Below, piece by piece: positions 9,482 to 19,042 of a DNA stretch of 64,000 nt. Where the stretch lies: NCBI GenBank assembly GCA_023386815.1, contig JAEWIZ010000002.1, positions 1 to 64,000 of the forward strand, given 5' to 3'. The position numbers were made by a program, and so were the translations under genes. This DNA is from Bacillota bacterium. GTDB lineage: Bacteria; Bacillota; Clostridia; Lachnospirales; Lachnospiraceae. Each line of letters opens with the position of its first letter. The stretch's first letter is position 1. The notes below the pieces were generated by a model. The model ran no database searches. It was not told where the DNA came from and saw only the letters and a program-made list of their open reading frames with translations.

Positions 9482-12172
9482 TTAGCTTGGATATTTTTCA
9501 AACACCTGAAGTAGTGTTTCGTATATTGTTTCTGCTGCCTGTGTCTGGAAAGCCTCATTTGTTAATTTGTCATGCTCTGACTTATTGGAGAGAAAGCCTA
9601 GCTCAATTAGAACAGCAGGCACTGTATTTTTATAAATAACAGTATAATTCGCAGATTTCACACTACGTTTCGTGGTTCCCAGATCTGAAACCAAATTAGT
9701 CAGGAACATGGAAGCCAATGTTTGGCTTGTTAAGCCAGCACTATTAGCCGAATTATTACTCTTAGAATAATAAACCTCTGTTCCACTGACGGAGGATACC
9801 TCAGATGCATTCATATGTAGACTGACGAATAGATCTGCTCCTACCTGTTTCACAAATGCAGCTCTTTCGCTCAGCGTAAGATCATTATCACCTGTTCTTG
9901 TGTAATAAGCCTTTATTTTGGTGGTATCACTATCAAAATATTGTTTCCCAATCGTATATAGGATTTTAAAATTAACATCCTTTTCATAGGTTCCATAATA
10001 CTGTGCACCAACTGCACCACCGCCATGACCCGGATCAAGTACCACAATATTATCATAGATCTCATTTGGGTTTTGGACATTAACATAGATGTTTTTATCA
10101 TCACAGGCGAGTTCATATCCCTGTATGGCACTGGTAGTTACTTTAATCTCTGTAACATTGTTTTTAACGGATACTGTTACTGATTTCACCTTACTAGCGG
10201 TATTTACTATGCTGTTAACGTTATAGAACTCCTTATAATCTCCGGATAGCCTAATGACGAAATACTTACTAAGGTAATAATCCTCATCAGAAACCATATC
10301 TGCTGTAAGTCCTTCCGGCCTTGGAATTACGATTTCAAAAGAGCTTGGATCTCCTACTATCGGTATTTCTGATGCTGAACCCTCGGAGCCGGAGGATACC
10401 TTCTGTTTCTGGAAGGATATCGTATAGGAATTGCCGCTTTCCAGGAAGTAATAGACATAGCCTTCCATTAAGGATATTATGATCTGAGTTTTATTATTAC
10501 TATAGGTAAAGGTAAGCTGGGTCATGAACTGCGTCCCACTGGTAGGAGTGAAAATGTCTCCTAAACTATTTGCGACACCCGGTAACTCGAGAGTGATCTG
10601 GTTTGTCTGCTCGGATACATTTACTTTTGGAGCTCTTATGCCTTCCAGTGTTAGATAATCACCTGCTGTGTTAACTCCGACTGTTGCCTTAATTAACGCA
10701 TTGGTGTACACGGTCACATATAAGTTCTTTCGATCCTCCGATAAGGTTAAATCATAATCATAGTCACTGAATATTGTATCAATTACAATTGTAGATTCAG
10801 TGCTCTGCGTGGCTGAGGTCGTAATGGTATTTACAAGGCTTCCGGATACACCGTATATCTGATAGCTCTGACTAATGCAGCTAATATTCTCCGCTGTAAG
10901 GATGATTGTATTACCAAGGCTCTTTGAATTCACCTTACCAAAAGGCTGAGTCGCTGATATTTTGTAGGTCTCACAATTCATCTTAACATTATCCGAATCA
11001 CGAACTACGGATTCAATGATTCCTGTAGCATTACTGTTTGATGCACTAAGCTCCTGTACTCCAGAGGACTTTTTGTATAAAGCCTCTGTACCGAGCCATT
11101 GACTAAGAATTGTTCCTGTCTCAATGACTATATCACTGTCTCCAAGCTCTGGTGCTGAAGTATTTGAACCATTACTATTCTTTTTTGTGGTGATAATCGA
11201 TGTCTTAGTGGAACTGTTCCATTGATATTGATAACCTAGGGAAGTCGCGGTAACCGAACCGGGAACCATAACATAGGTTACGTTATTCTCATGGTTTGTA
11301 ACAAGTATGGGGGCAGCACTTAGCTGAATAGACTTATTATTTAATGTAGCCTTTTTACTGCCAATCGTCATGACCAGCGTCTGACTTCCCTTTTTTAAGG
11401 TAATTTTCTTTGTAGCCGTGTTATAGCTATAGTCCGCAGCAATTTTTGAATCTGCAAATACCTTCTTAGCTTGAAGCATGGCTGTATTATTTGAGATAAT
11501 GCTCGGCATATAACCAAGACTAACCTTCGAACCATCTATCGTAACTGCTCCTCTGGTACTGGAATATTCGAACTTTGCTCCTCCGTTATAAGACAAGGTA
11601 AGGGTATTCTTTTTTATTGCAATTACACTTGTTTTACTATCCCAGGAATAGGTAAGTCCCAATGTTTCTGCAATATATCTGGAGGGTAATAAAATCTTAG
11701 TTTTACCTGCGGTCACATATTTTAATTTCACCGGAGCCACTGGCAAAGTAACCGCTGATCCATTTACGGTAGCCTTCTTACTTCCAATAGTCATCACGAT
11801 CGTTTTGCCATACTTTTCAATTGTAACAGTATTCTTTTTCTCATTATAGCTACACTTCGCTGCAAGCTTTGAATTTTGAAACACGTCCTCGTAGGGTACT
11901 AAAGCATATCCATTTACTAAAATTCCTGGAGTAGAGCTACTACCAACGGTTGTCCCATTATAAGTTACCTTAGGTTGAACTCCTGTATACGTTGTTGTCT
12001 TTGCTGCCACATAATCATATATTTTAATTCCTGAGGCTGCTTCTACGGTTGTGCCAGAAAAGCCTGCCAGGAAAATAGCTGCAATAATCATACAGCCCAT
12101 TATTATCCTCTGTACTTGGTTGATTCTTAAATTGCTACACATTAAATATATTCGTTTCATTGTAAAACTCAT
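9482..12172 (-). CDS. Large N-acetylmuramoyl-L-alanine amidase with stalk domains
   Basis: About 896 residues. The start chosen is ATG 12172, 12 bases after AGGAGG; a longer frame reaches 12244. A hydrophobic signal segment ends near the VEA site. Two copper-amine-oxidase-type stalk repeats follow, then AMIN-like beta domains, and a C-terminal Amidase_3 domain (about the last 185 residues). Zinc and catalytic residues are visible: His in DPGHGG, Glu in YEKDVN, His in SLHMNA, and the catalytic Glu in LIELGF. It should cleave the amide bond between MurNAc and L-Ala in the wall. Long secreted amidases of this layout are common in Clostridia. Confidence 0.88.
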   Translation of the reverse strand: MSFTMKRIYLMCSNLRINQVQRIIMGCMIIAAIFLAGFSGTTVEAASGIKIYDYVAAKTTTYTGVQPKVTYNGTTVGSSSTPGILVNGYALVPYEDVFQNSKLAAKCSYNEKKNTVTIEKYGKTIVMTIGSKKATVNGSAVTLPVAPVKLKYVTAGKTKILLPSRYIAETLGLTYSWDSKTSVIAIKKNTLTLSYNGGAKFEYSSTRGAVTIDGSKVSLGYMPSIISNNTAMLQAKKVFADSKIAADYSYNTATKKITLKKGSQTLVMTIGSKKATLNNKSIQLSAAPILVTNHENNVTYVMVPGSVTATSLGYQYQWNSSTKTSIITTKKNSNGSNTSAPELGDSDIVIETGTILSQWLGTEALYKKSSGVQELSASNSNATGIIESVVRDSDNVKMNCETYKISATQPFGKVNSKSLGNTIILTAENISCISQSYQIYGVSGSLVNTITTSATQSTESTIVIDTIFSDYDYDLTLSEDRKNLYVTVYTNALIKATVGVNTAGDYLTLEGIRAPKVNVSEQTNQITLELPGVANSLGDIFTPTSGTQFMTQLTFTYSNNKTQIIISLMEGYVYYFLESGNSYTISFQKQKVSSGSEGSASEIPIVGDPSSFEIVIPRPEGLTADMVSDEDYYLSKYFVIRLSGDYKEFYNVNSIVNTASKVKSVTVSVKNNVTEIKVTTSAIQGYELACDDKNIYVNVQNPNEIYDNIVVLDPGHGGGAVGAQYYGTYEKDVNFKILYTIGKQYFDSDTTKIKAYYTRTGDNDLTLSERAAFVKQVGADLFVSLHMNASEVSSVSGTEVYYSKSNNSANSAGLTSQTLASMFLTNLVSDLGTTKRSVKSANYTVIYKNTVPAVLIELGFLSNKSEHDKLTNEAFQTQAAETIYETLLQVFEKYPS

Positions 12173-12622
12173 CCCAGTGTTATACCTCCTGTCCTGGTCC
12201 TTTCCTTCGGTTACTAATGGATCAAAGAGTAATTGCACCTCCAATCAAGCCTCCTAAATCCGGTTTCATTCGTTAACAGTTGCTAAACAAGTTGACTGAG
12301 TAACCCAATTCGTATCAAAAATGTAAAATGTAACTCCAATGGTTACTTTTGTCATTCATTACAATAAAATACAGAAATGTTAAAATTGTGTCACAATTCA
12401 CATTGTCTATATTTTATTACGAAATAATGCTATCAATTCGACATGGGCTTTAGCCTCTATTTCCCTTTTGTTCGACTTTTATCGGCATATTCCCTCATTC
12501 ACACTCATTCTATACTTGTAGATCATAATTCAAATTTGCAACAGTTTCTCACTACTATAGTAGAATAAGTGATTTTAATCTTATTTTGTATTATTTTACA
12601 CTATTTTCACAATTTGGGTGGG
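12173..12622. other. Intergenic region between divergent genes
   Basis: About 450 bases carrying the leader of the amidase gene (minus strand) and the upstream DNA of the recombinase gene (plus strand). It is AT-rich, with no ORF, RNA gene or long repeat that I can support. Confidence 0.5.
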
Positions 12623-12651
12623 TTTTCATTCCTCATCCCCTATGCTATAAT
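12623..12651 (+). promoter_or_regulatory. Probable promoter of the tyrosine recombinase gene
   Basis: TTTTCA (12623-12628) and TATAAT (12646-12651) are 17 bases apart, 45 bases upstream of the start codon. The -10 box is perfect and the -35 box is weak. Confidence 0.5.
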
Positions 12652-12695
12652 GTCAGATGAAATATTGATTTAAAGTTGGATAAGGGGATAGCAGA

Positions 12696-13745
12696 ATGAA
12701 CGAACGTAATTATCATGATCAGATTAATATAGATAACACTGAAAAACTCAGAAAATTATTGGAATCTTTACCACGTTTTTGTAAGGATTTTTTCCGTGGT
12801 ATTGAACCCACCACTTCATCCAGGACTAGAATCGCTTATGCTTATGATTTGGGAATCTTTTTTGAGTTCTTAAAAAAATCAAATCCAACCTTAAAAAACA
12901 TAGAAATCCCAGATATTAAAATTGATATTCTAGATCAGATTCATGCAATTGATATCGAGGAATACCTGGACTACCTATCTTATTACAGGTCAGAGACAAA
13001 GGAACGGCTAAACGCTGAAAATGGCAAAAAGCGCAAGTTGGTATCACTTCGCAGCTTCTACAGTTATTATTTTAAAAAGGAAATGATTCAAACGAATCCT
13101 GCTGCCTTAATTAATGTCCCAAAACTGCATGAAAAGGCCATTGTCCGTCTGGATGTGGATGAAGTTGTCCGGTTACTGGATGAAGTTGAACATGCACAGA
13201 ATATGACCAAGACTCAGAAGAAATTTCATGAAAAGACCAGAATCCGTGATCTGGCACTAATTACTCTTCTTCTTGGTACCGGTATTCGAGTGTCTGAGTG
13301 TGTGGGATTAGATTTAAACGATATTGATTTTGAAAATAACGGACTAAAGATTCGCCGTAAGGGTGGGTATGAGGTCATCATATATTTTGGCGAAGAAGTG
13401 GAGGCGGCACTTAAAGATTATCTGATAGAACGAAATAAAATAATTCCTTGTGAAGGTCATACCAACGCCCTCTTTCTTTCAATGCAGCTGAAACGAATCA
13501 ATGTCCGCTCCGTAGAAAACCTGGTAAAGAAATATGCCTCAACCGTAACAAAGCTGAAGACAATTACCCCCCATAAGCTACGTAGTACTTATGGCACTAC
13601 CTTGTACCGCGAAACCGGTGACATCTATTTAGTTGCCGATGTTCTTGGGCATAAGGATGTTAATACTACAAAGAAACACTACGCAGCGATTGAGGACAGC
13701 CGCCGACGTAGTGCTGCTAAAGTTGTTAAATTGCGAAAGGAATAA
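12696..13745 (+). CDS. XerC/XerD-like tyrosine recombinase
   Basis: A 349-residue site-specific recombinase with an N-terminal SAM-like core-binding domain (about 20-150) and a catalytic domain (about 170-345). The catalytic set is present: Arg in GTGIRVSE, the HKLR box (His and Arg), His in LGHKDVNTT, and the Tyr of KKHYAAI. The start follows GGGG eight bases upstream. No excisionase, phage gene or attachment repeat lies beside it, so it looks like a resident chromosomal recombinase rather than an integrase of an element. It could be the chromosome-dimer XerC/D equivalent or a domesticated integrase. Confidence 0.85.
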   Translation: MNERNYHDQINIDNTEKLRKLLESLPRFCKDFFRGIEPTTSSRTRIAYAYDLGIFFEFLKKSNPTLKNIEIPDIKIDILDQIHAIDIEEYLDYLSYYRSETKERLNAENGKKRKLVSLRSFYSYYFKKEMIQTNPAALINVPKLHEKAIVRLDVDEVVRLLDEVEHAQNMTKTQKKFHEKTRIRDLALITLLLGTGIRVSECVGLDLNDIDFENNGLKIRRKGGYEVIIYFGEEVEAALKDYLIERNKIIPCEGHTNALFLSMQLKRINVRSVENLVKKYASTVTKLKTITPHKLRSTYGTTLYRETGDIYLVADVLGHKDVNTTKKHYAAIEDSRRRSAAKVVKLRKE

Positions 13746-13875
13746 GCTAACATGCTAAATATGTAACATAAAATGTAGTACTTTATTTTCATTAAATGTA
13801 GAAATTTTATTTTATAAAACCATTTTTTATATTATATTTAAACTATTTTTTAAAATTATTCTCAATTGCAATTAA

Positions 13876-13905
13876 AGCCACCTATCATGCCGATGATAAG
13901 TGGCT
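13876..13905 (+). terminator. Probable terminator of the recombinase gene
   Basis: A 13-base stem with one mismatch (13876-13888 with 13893-13905) and a GCCG loop. The following T tract is short (ATTT), so efficiency is uncertain. Confidence 0.55.
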
Positions 13906-13942
13906 CATTTAACATAGAACCAGTTATAAATTCCTTATAATT

Positions 13943-14134
13943 TTATAATTTTAATGCTTTTCTATACAAATTCGACATTTGTCCCATATCATTAATACTT
14001 GGGCTTTTTCTAAAGAAATCTATATCACATATAGATGTAATTTTATGTATTCTATCATACATAATGCTTCCATCGTAAAAATCAATTGCAATATATCCCA
14101 TATTCACTATATCTCTCAAAAAACTGAAGTTCAA
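13943..14134 (-). pseudogene. Fragment of a serine/threonine protein-kinase-like gene
   Basis: A 63-residue frame containing GYIAIDFYDGSIMYD and CDIDFFRKSPSINDMG. These resemble the catalytic-loop and metal-binding segments of a kinase-like family seen in Clostridia (recalled resemblance, not a search). A full kinase is about 260 residues; both lobes before and after this piece are absent, and the tail after NDMG no longer matches. There is no ribosome site at the ATG. Best read as a remnant in a block of decayed genes. Confidence 0.45.
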
Positions 14135-14376
14135 AGTTAAACCAATAACGAATTATAGTTGAATTAATTCTATATATAACTATTTTCTAAGATCTAATAT
14201 ACTAGTAAAGTAATATTAACACATTTATCCATATTGTTCCATTATAATCTAATCAGATTTATAAATCCAATGAATCAAAATATAACAATTATTCACCAAC
14301 TTTTAAAAGTACAAATTAAAATAAAGTCCATTACAATGAAATTCGATGTTTCTTGGCAACAGGTTACACCAACCTT

Positions 14377-15186
14377 CTATTTTTCTAAAGCTAAAATATT
14401 TCTTGCATTAAGACTATAAATATGCTCTTTTATTTTATCAGATAGATTTAACTGTTCAATTCTGTTAATCTGTTCGTCAATACTTGCATAAGGTGTATCC
14501 GTACCGAAAACGATATGTTCATACCCAAAAGCGTCGATTGCCTGCTTTATATCACTGCCCTGAATCCTCTTAGAGCTTGAAGTATCGAAGTAAATATTTT
14601 TTAGGTTTACGCCGCTTTTACTGAAAAGGTCTGTACCGGTCAAATGTCCGATTATAAATTTGGCCTTAGGGTTTTCCTTTATAAACCTTAGCAACTTCAG
14701 GACTTCCTTTTTAGAATATAAATGAATGAAAACAGGCAATTTATGTGAAGTGGCAATATCCACCAGATTTTTAAATTCTATACCGTCAATCTTAAATGGA
14801 TTCCATGCCTGATGTAGTTTGATTCCCTTGGGTTGATATGTACGGATAATATTTTCTATCTTATCCATGTTAACGGTATCGAGCGGGTTTACCCAGAGAA
14901 ATTGTATAATTAGCTCAGGGAGCTGATTTTTCAATTCAAAGACAAATTGATTGCCATCGCCGTTATCTTTTAAAAAATGTTTATAAGCCATTCGGTTCAT
15001 CCGATTCATCATAAAAATGCTGTCTGGCTTCTGTTTAAAAGGCATACTCGGTGGCTCCTGATTTTGGATATTCTTAGGGCTTGTGCATAATACAATTTTC
15101 TCTATATCATATTTTTTAGCCATATTTTTGATTGAATCTATTGTGCTATAATTGCCTGCCGCATGGGCGTGAATATCAATTAACAT
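14377..15186 (-). CDS. Amidohydrolase-family metal-dependent hydrolase
   Basis: A 269-residue TIM-barrel protein of the Amidohydrolase_2 type. Putative metal ligands are the HxH near the start (IDIHAHA), a GIKLH strand, FIHLYS, GHLTG and the late Asp in FGTDTPY. These enzymes hydrolyse or decarboxylate small molecules; the substrate cannot be told. ATG at 15186 has an AGGAGG six bases upstream. It looks intact although the genes on both sides are broken. Confidence 0.75.
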   Translation of the reverse strand: MLIDIHAHAAGNYSTIDSIKNMAKKYDIEKIVLCTSPKNIQNQEPPSMPFKQKPDSIFMMNRMNRMAYKHFLKDNGDGNQFVFELKNQLPELIIQFLWVNPLDTVNMDKIENIIRTYQPKGIKLHQAWNPFKIDGIEFKNLVDIATSHKLPVFIHLYSKKEVLKLLRFIKENPKAKFIIGHLTGTDLFSKSGVNLKNIYFDTSSSKRIQGSDIKQAIDAFGYEHIVFGTDTPYASIDEQINRIEQLNLSDKIKEHIYSLNARNILALEK

Positions 15187-15461
15187 AAGAATCCTCCTAT
15201 CACACGATATCTAACTTCGCTGATTATACTATTTTTTCGTATAGACAAATGTCTATTTCATTTCTTCCAGTCCGTTTCTGTTCTTTGCGCACACTGATTT
15301 TATTAGATCTCTGTTTATTGAATTTATATTCATTGATTATATATTCAATATATTATTCCTAAATGTTTACCATTGCAAGCATATTTTTAAATGAGAATGA
15401 TATTAAATAATTTATGACTTAATAATTTCCTCATAAAAAGTAAAAAAAAAACTAAAGTCCA

Positions 15462-15750
15462 TTATTTCTTCAACATCGCTTTCATACCACGGATATAATG
15501 CCCATTTGCCATCTCTAAAAGTCCTTTTGCTATGGAATCTGTTAGTATTCCACCAGCGTTAATAATGGTAGCACGAAGCGGACAGTCATAGCCGAAGTTA
15601 GTATTCTCCAGATAGAACAATCCAGTCCTTCTTCCATATAGCAAAGGAACGGTCATCTAATTCAAACGAAGCTTCTCTGATTTCCCCTGAAGCTAGCTCT
15701 ATTCGTTCAAACCCTTTCAATTCCTGATTCGGACGTGTGAACTGCTCCAT
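15462..15750 (-). pseudogene. Decayed 3' end of a GH3 beta-glucosidase gene
   Basis: From 15750 the minus strand encodes about 50 residues with RPNQELKGFERIELASGE and SFELDDRSFAIW, the typical fibronectin-III-like C-terminal domain of glycoside hydrolase family 3. A stop follows. A different frame (ending 15462) continues with PLRATIINAGG and LLEMANGHYIRGM, which resembles the far C-terminal tail of Lachnospiraceae GH3 enzymes. The two pieces are joined by an apparent deletion with frameshift, and the catalytic domain is missing. Residue patterns are seen directly; the family name is recalled. Confidence 0.6.
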
Positions 15751-15787
15751 GATTATGAGCAACTTATCAATCTACAGTTCAATATAA

Positions 15788-16149
15788 TTTTACACTATAC
15801 AAACCTTGTTTCCAAAATCCGTTATATCCAAAACAAACCTCGTTTCCGAAGTGACACATTACATTCGCCAACATCTGTCCGAGGTTATTAAGGCTGAGGA
15901 TATTGCAAGATCCTTATTTGTATGCCGCAGCTATTTTTCTACCCGTTTCAAAAAAGTAGCTGGTGTTACCCTGAAAGATTATGTTCAAATTGTTAAAATA
16001 TCTGAAACAAAACATCTATTAGCTTATTCTGATAAAAGTATATCTTTAATCGCAATCTACCTTGGTTTTTCTTCTCAGAGTCATTTTTGCAGAGAATTTA
16101 AAAATGTTACATAAATGACAACAAGCGAATATCGAGCTAAATACAATTA
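15788..16149 (+). pseudogene. AraC-family regulator fragment with an in-frame stop
   Basis: The frame encodes the two helix-turn-helix motifs of an AraC/XylS DNA-binding domain (AEDIARSLFVCRSYFSTRFK and ISLIAIYLGFSSQSHFCREF). After FKNVT an in-frame TAA (16112-16114) interrupts the normal ending, which continues in the same frame as MTTSEYRAKYN to a stop at 16149. The sensor domain upstream is absent and a stop lies just before 15788. It faces the GH3 remnant, so the two may once have been a sugar-responsive pair. Clearly broken. Confidence 0.75.
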
Positions 16150-16262
16150 ATCTCTAATTCAATGCGATGCTGGGGTTGACGTGATTTAAAAGTCTGCCTA
16201 ATTATTTGCTGATTAATCACTACAGTAATTCAATAAGATTTAACAACATAAGACCCGATTTC

Positions 16263-17564
16263 CTACTCAAAAAAGTTAGTTGTTACATTATAAAATTTAG
16301 GTGTATTATATTGGGCATTCAATGTAACCCCAAGCTGAGGCGTATACTCCATGACATTCCATATACTTAATCCCTTAAGATTATATTCTACAACAATGTT
16401 GAGCAAGGCTGTTAAGGATCTTGCGTCCTTAAACCATACAAAATGTTCTATCCCATCACGTTCATAATAATAGTAGGGCGTCATGTAGTATTCATCAAAC
16501 CCCAGATTTGTACCAATTTGGTTTGCTAATCTCAACGCCTCATAATTAGCTAAAGTCGTTACCGGAGATTCCCCTTCCACATAGGGTAATTCCCAATCAT
16601 ATGCAATTCTAGTGTATCCGATCAGAATTTTTTCAGCAGGTATTTGCTTAAGTACATAATCTGTATAGCTCTTAATATATGGAATTGTAGTCTGCTCCAC
16701 ATTAGGAATATAAGCAACCGTCCATTGATAAGAGAGCAGAATTACAGCATCAGCAATCTGTCCCACTTGAACGATATATGGATTTACTTCCGTATCATCT
16801 TTTTTATAACCAAAGGTTTTAGGCATTAAGGTAACCCATACCTGAAATCCTTCCGTACTTAGTAATTCCTTTGCCCTTGCTATAAAATCAACATAGTTTT
16901 GTAAATCTTCAGGTATAATATACTGAAATCCAAAATTAACTCCATAAAGCTGTTTTTTTCTTAATATCTGCAATACATTTCCTATTACTTTATTTTGCAT
17001 CTCTATGTCATTGAAGATTTTATGTGAAATCCCAAAGCTTCCTCTTCCTTGCTCTGTAAGTGTTGATAGCATCATAATTGGAGCTACACCATATTCTTTT
17101 GCCATACTAATAATTGATGTATCATTCGGTTCTATAATATCGCCTTGAACCGTTAATCTATAGTCGGCAATTGTAAGATAGGTGATAAAAAGTAAATTTT
17201 TTTGTAAGTCTTCCATTTTTAAATAAGAAAATGAAAATGCATTTACTTCTATCTGTCTATCATGTTTTTTAAAATGAATAATTAGCTCTTCCCCAATATC
17301 TAAGTAGTCACTATCTAATAAATGAGGATTATTTTGCAATAGCTGTAATACCGACACATCATGAGCTGCTGCAATGCTTAGTAAGGTATCCCCATTCTGC
17401 ACGATATATACTTGTTCCGGCTTTGTTATAATCAAGATTTGTCCAACGTTAATTAAATATTCTGATGATATATTATTGTCTCTAACTAATCGTTGATAGG
17501 GAACATTAAACTTTTGTGCCACTGTGAAAATTGTATCACCCGGCTGAACCACATAGATATCCAT
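16263..17564 (-). CDS. LysM-GH18 spore-type protein with missing catalytic acids
   Basis: About 433 residues: two N-terminal LysM modules (about 1-45 and 50-95) and a GH18 (chitinase-fold) domain (about 105-430), the layout of YaaH/YdhD spore-cortex proteins. In active relatives the strand reads GVNxDFEY, where Asp and Glu are catalytic; here it reads YGVNFGFQY, so Asp is Gly and Glu is Gln. The later SYEW motif is SYQW. The protein should still bind peptidoglycan but is probably not a hydrolase. ATG 17564 (GAGG six bases upstream) is preferred over the upstream ATG or TTG. There is no signal peptide, as for mother-cell spore proteins. Confidence 0.8.
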   Translation of the reverse strand: MDIYVVQPGDTIFTVAQKFNVPYQRLVRDNNISSEYLINVGQILIITKPEQVYIVQNGDTLLSIAAAHDVSVLQLLQNNPHLLDSDYLDIGEELIIHFKKHDRQIEVNAFSFSYLKMEDLQKNLLFITYLTIADYRLTVQGDIIEPNDTSIISMAKEYGVAPIMMLSTLTEQGRGSFGISHKIFNDIEMQNKVIGNVLQILRKKQLYGVNFGFQYIIPEDLQNYVDFIARAKELLSTEGFQVWVTLMPKTFGYKKDDTEVNPYIVQVGQIADAVILLSYQWTVAYIPNVEQTTIPYIKSYTDYVLKQIPAEKILIGYTRIAYDWELPYVEGESPVTTLANYEALRLANQIGTNLGFDEYYMTPYYYYERDGIEHFVWFKDARSLTALLNIVVEYNLKGLSIWNVMEYTPQLGVTLNAQYNTPKFYNVTTNFFE

Positions 17565-17776
17565 CATGAACCTCAATTAATAGTTTGTAACATTATATGA
17601 TTCGAAAAGAAGGTTCGTGATGGTGTTTCCTATGTTTTAGACGAACTCAATGTTATATATTGTCATATATTAATTATGTATTATTTCATTTGAAACAAAC
17701 ATAACAGTAACTTAATCCATATTACATATTACGTTCTATACATATGGTTTTTAAACCAGTGGAAAGGGGAATGACA

Positions 17777-18559
17777 ATGGATTTTACAGCTAGTACCTTC
17801 ATTAGCATATTGACGGTAATCGGTGTTTTAGCACTTATTGTAAGTATTATTACAGAGGTCATAAAGGGTGTGACCATATTAAAGAAAATACCCTTAAACC
17901 TGCAAGTTATCGTATTATCATTATTACTTACTCTCATCTCATATTTTGCTTATATATCATATAGTGGAACAGCTATCGTCTGGTATTATATTGTAGCTGA
18001 TGTTATAGCAGGGTTTGTAGTAGCATATGTAGCATTATATGGTTGGAGTAAACTTGCTGACCTCTATAAAAAGTTTCGTAATATCCCTTCACTTGATATA
18101 ACGACTAATACTACTGCAATGACAAAATCAACTGTCTCTGATAAGACTACAACTTCTTCAAAAGAGAACAACTCAACACCCATGATAACGGAGACTCAAG
18201 TGCCTGATTCTATAGAAGCGGGTGATAAAGAAACAACTTCAGCTACTCAAATAATTGATCCTGCAACAACAGATCTATCAACAGTGCCCCCCTTAACGAC
18301 GGACAATAACGTTACAAAAAATTCAGTTTCAGAAGCTACTGAATCCTCAACCACTGTCGCTTCCACTTCAGACAGCTCCGTTACAGAATCGTCAACTACT
18401 GTCGCTTCTGCTTCAGATAAACCGATTCCAGAATCGTCAACTGCTAGCGTTTCCGCTCTTGACAGCTCAATTTCAGAATCGTCGACTGCTGGCGATTCCG
18501 CTTTAGACAGCTCGAATCCAGGTTCGTCGACTACTGGTGCTTCCGCTTCAGAGTCATAA
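17777..18559 (+). CDS. Holin-like membrane protein with Ser/Thr-rich repeat tail
   Basis: About 260 residues. Three membrane helices lie in the first 100 residues (around LTVIGVLALIVSIITEVIKG, LQVIVLSLLLTLISYFAYIS and YYIVADVIAGFVVAYVALYG), followed by a charged SKLADLYKKF; this resembles small phage holins (recalled). The remaining 150 residues are Ser/Thr/Asp-rich, with a roughly 17-residue unit repeated about four times near the end (pattern SESSTTVASxSDSS). ATG 17777 has AAGGGG seven bases upstream. The tail is unusual for a holin and could be a spore-surface or glycosylated segment. Function uncertain. Confidence 0.5.
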   Translation: MDFTASTFISILTVIGVLALIVSIITEVIKGVTILKKIPLNLQVIVLSLLLTLISYFAYISYSGTAIVWYYIVADVIAGFVVAYVALYGWSKLADLYKKFRNIPSLDITTNTTAMTKSTVSDKTTTSSKENNSTPMITETQVPDSIEAGDKETTSATQIIDPATTDLSTVPPLTTDNNVTKNSVSEATESSTTVASTSDSSVTESSTTVASASDKPIPESSTASVSALDSSISESSTAGDSALDSSNPGSSTTGASASES

Positions 18560-18591
18560 GCTACTGAGTTCCGCTTCAGACAGCTCCGTTA
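18330..18591 (+). repeat. About 51-bp coding repeats running past a stop codon
   Basis: Units containing GCTTCxGCTTCAGACAGCTC recur from about 18330. A further piece, TTCCGCTTCAGACAGCTCCG, lies at 18570-18589, after the stop codon at 18557-18559 and in a shifted frame. This indicates past copy-number change or a frameshift at the 3' end of the holin-like gene. Confidence 0.7.
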
Positions 18592-18660
18592 TTAAATTAC
18601 AAACAACAAATTTGTCAAAATTGTATTACTACCTTATTCAATGCCTAATAGAACAAAATC

Positions 18661-18713
18661 AGCCCTAAGGTGACTCTATATAAAACCAAGAATTCATCCT
18701 AGGGCTATCATTT
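18661..18713 (+). terminator. Possible terminator after the holin-like gene
   Basis: AGCCCTAAGG pairs imperfectly with CCTAGGGCT across a loop of about 30 bases, followed by a short T-rich stretch. Weak. The rest of the 480-base gap up to 19042 holds nothing that I can support. Confidence 0.35.
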
Positions 18714-19042
18714 TTATCATTAGTGATATTCTTATCAAGAATTACGATTCTCTAATCTCAAATTTCGCTTCTATCGTTCCAGTTCCCCCAACTCTCTTTA
18801 CTATGAGAGAAAAGCTTATCTTCATGAGCTCCAAAGACCTAATACCATAGCAAGATTATGTATATTGCACATATAATTATTCAACATTAAAATCCTTTTA
18901 TTAATTATTACTAACTCTTACCTGCACTCTCAATCCTTATCTACTTTACCAGTAAATCTCCATGGAATAATTCGTTCACTTACGGTAGAATTGGAACTGT
19001 GCCCAAGATACTGAATGATTCATCTAACAGAAGGAGGTTTCT

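Noticed and set aside
17722..17937. 71-codon frame on the minus strand opposite the holin-like gene
   Set aside because: It is the antisense shadow of the plus-strand gene, which has a good ribosome site and membrane-protein composition.
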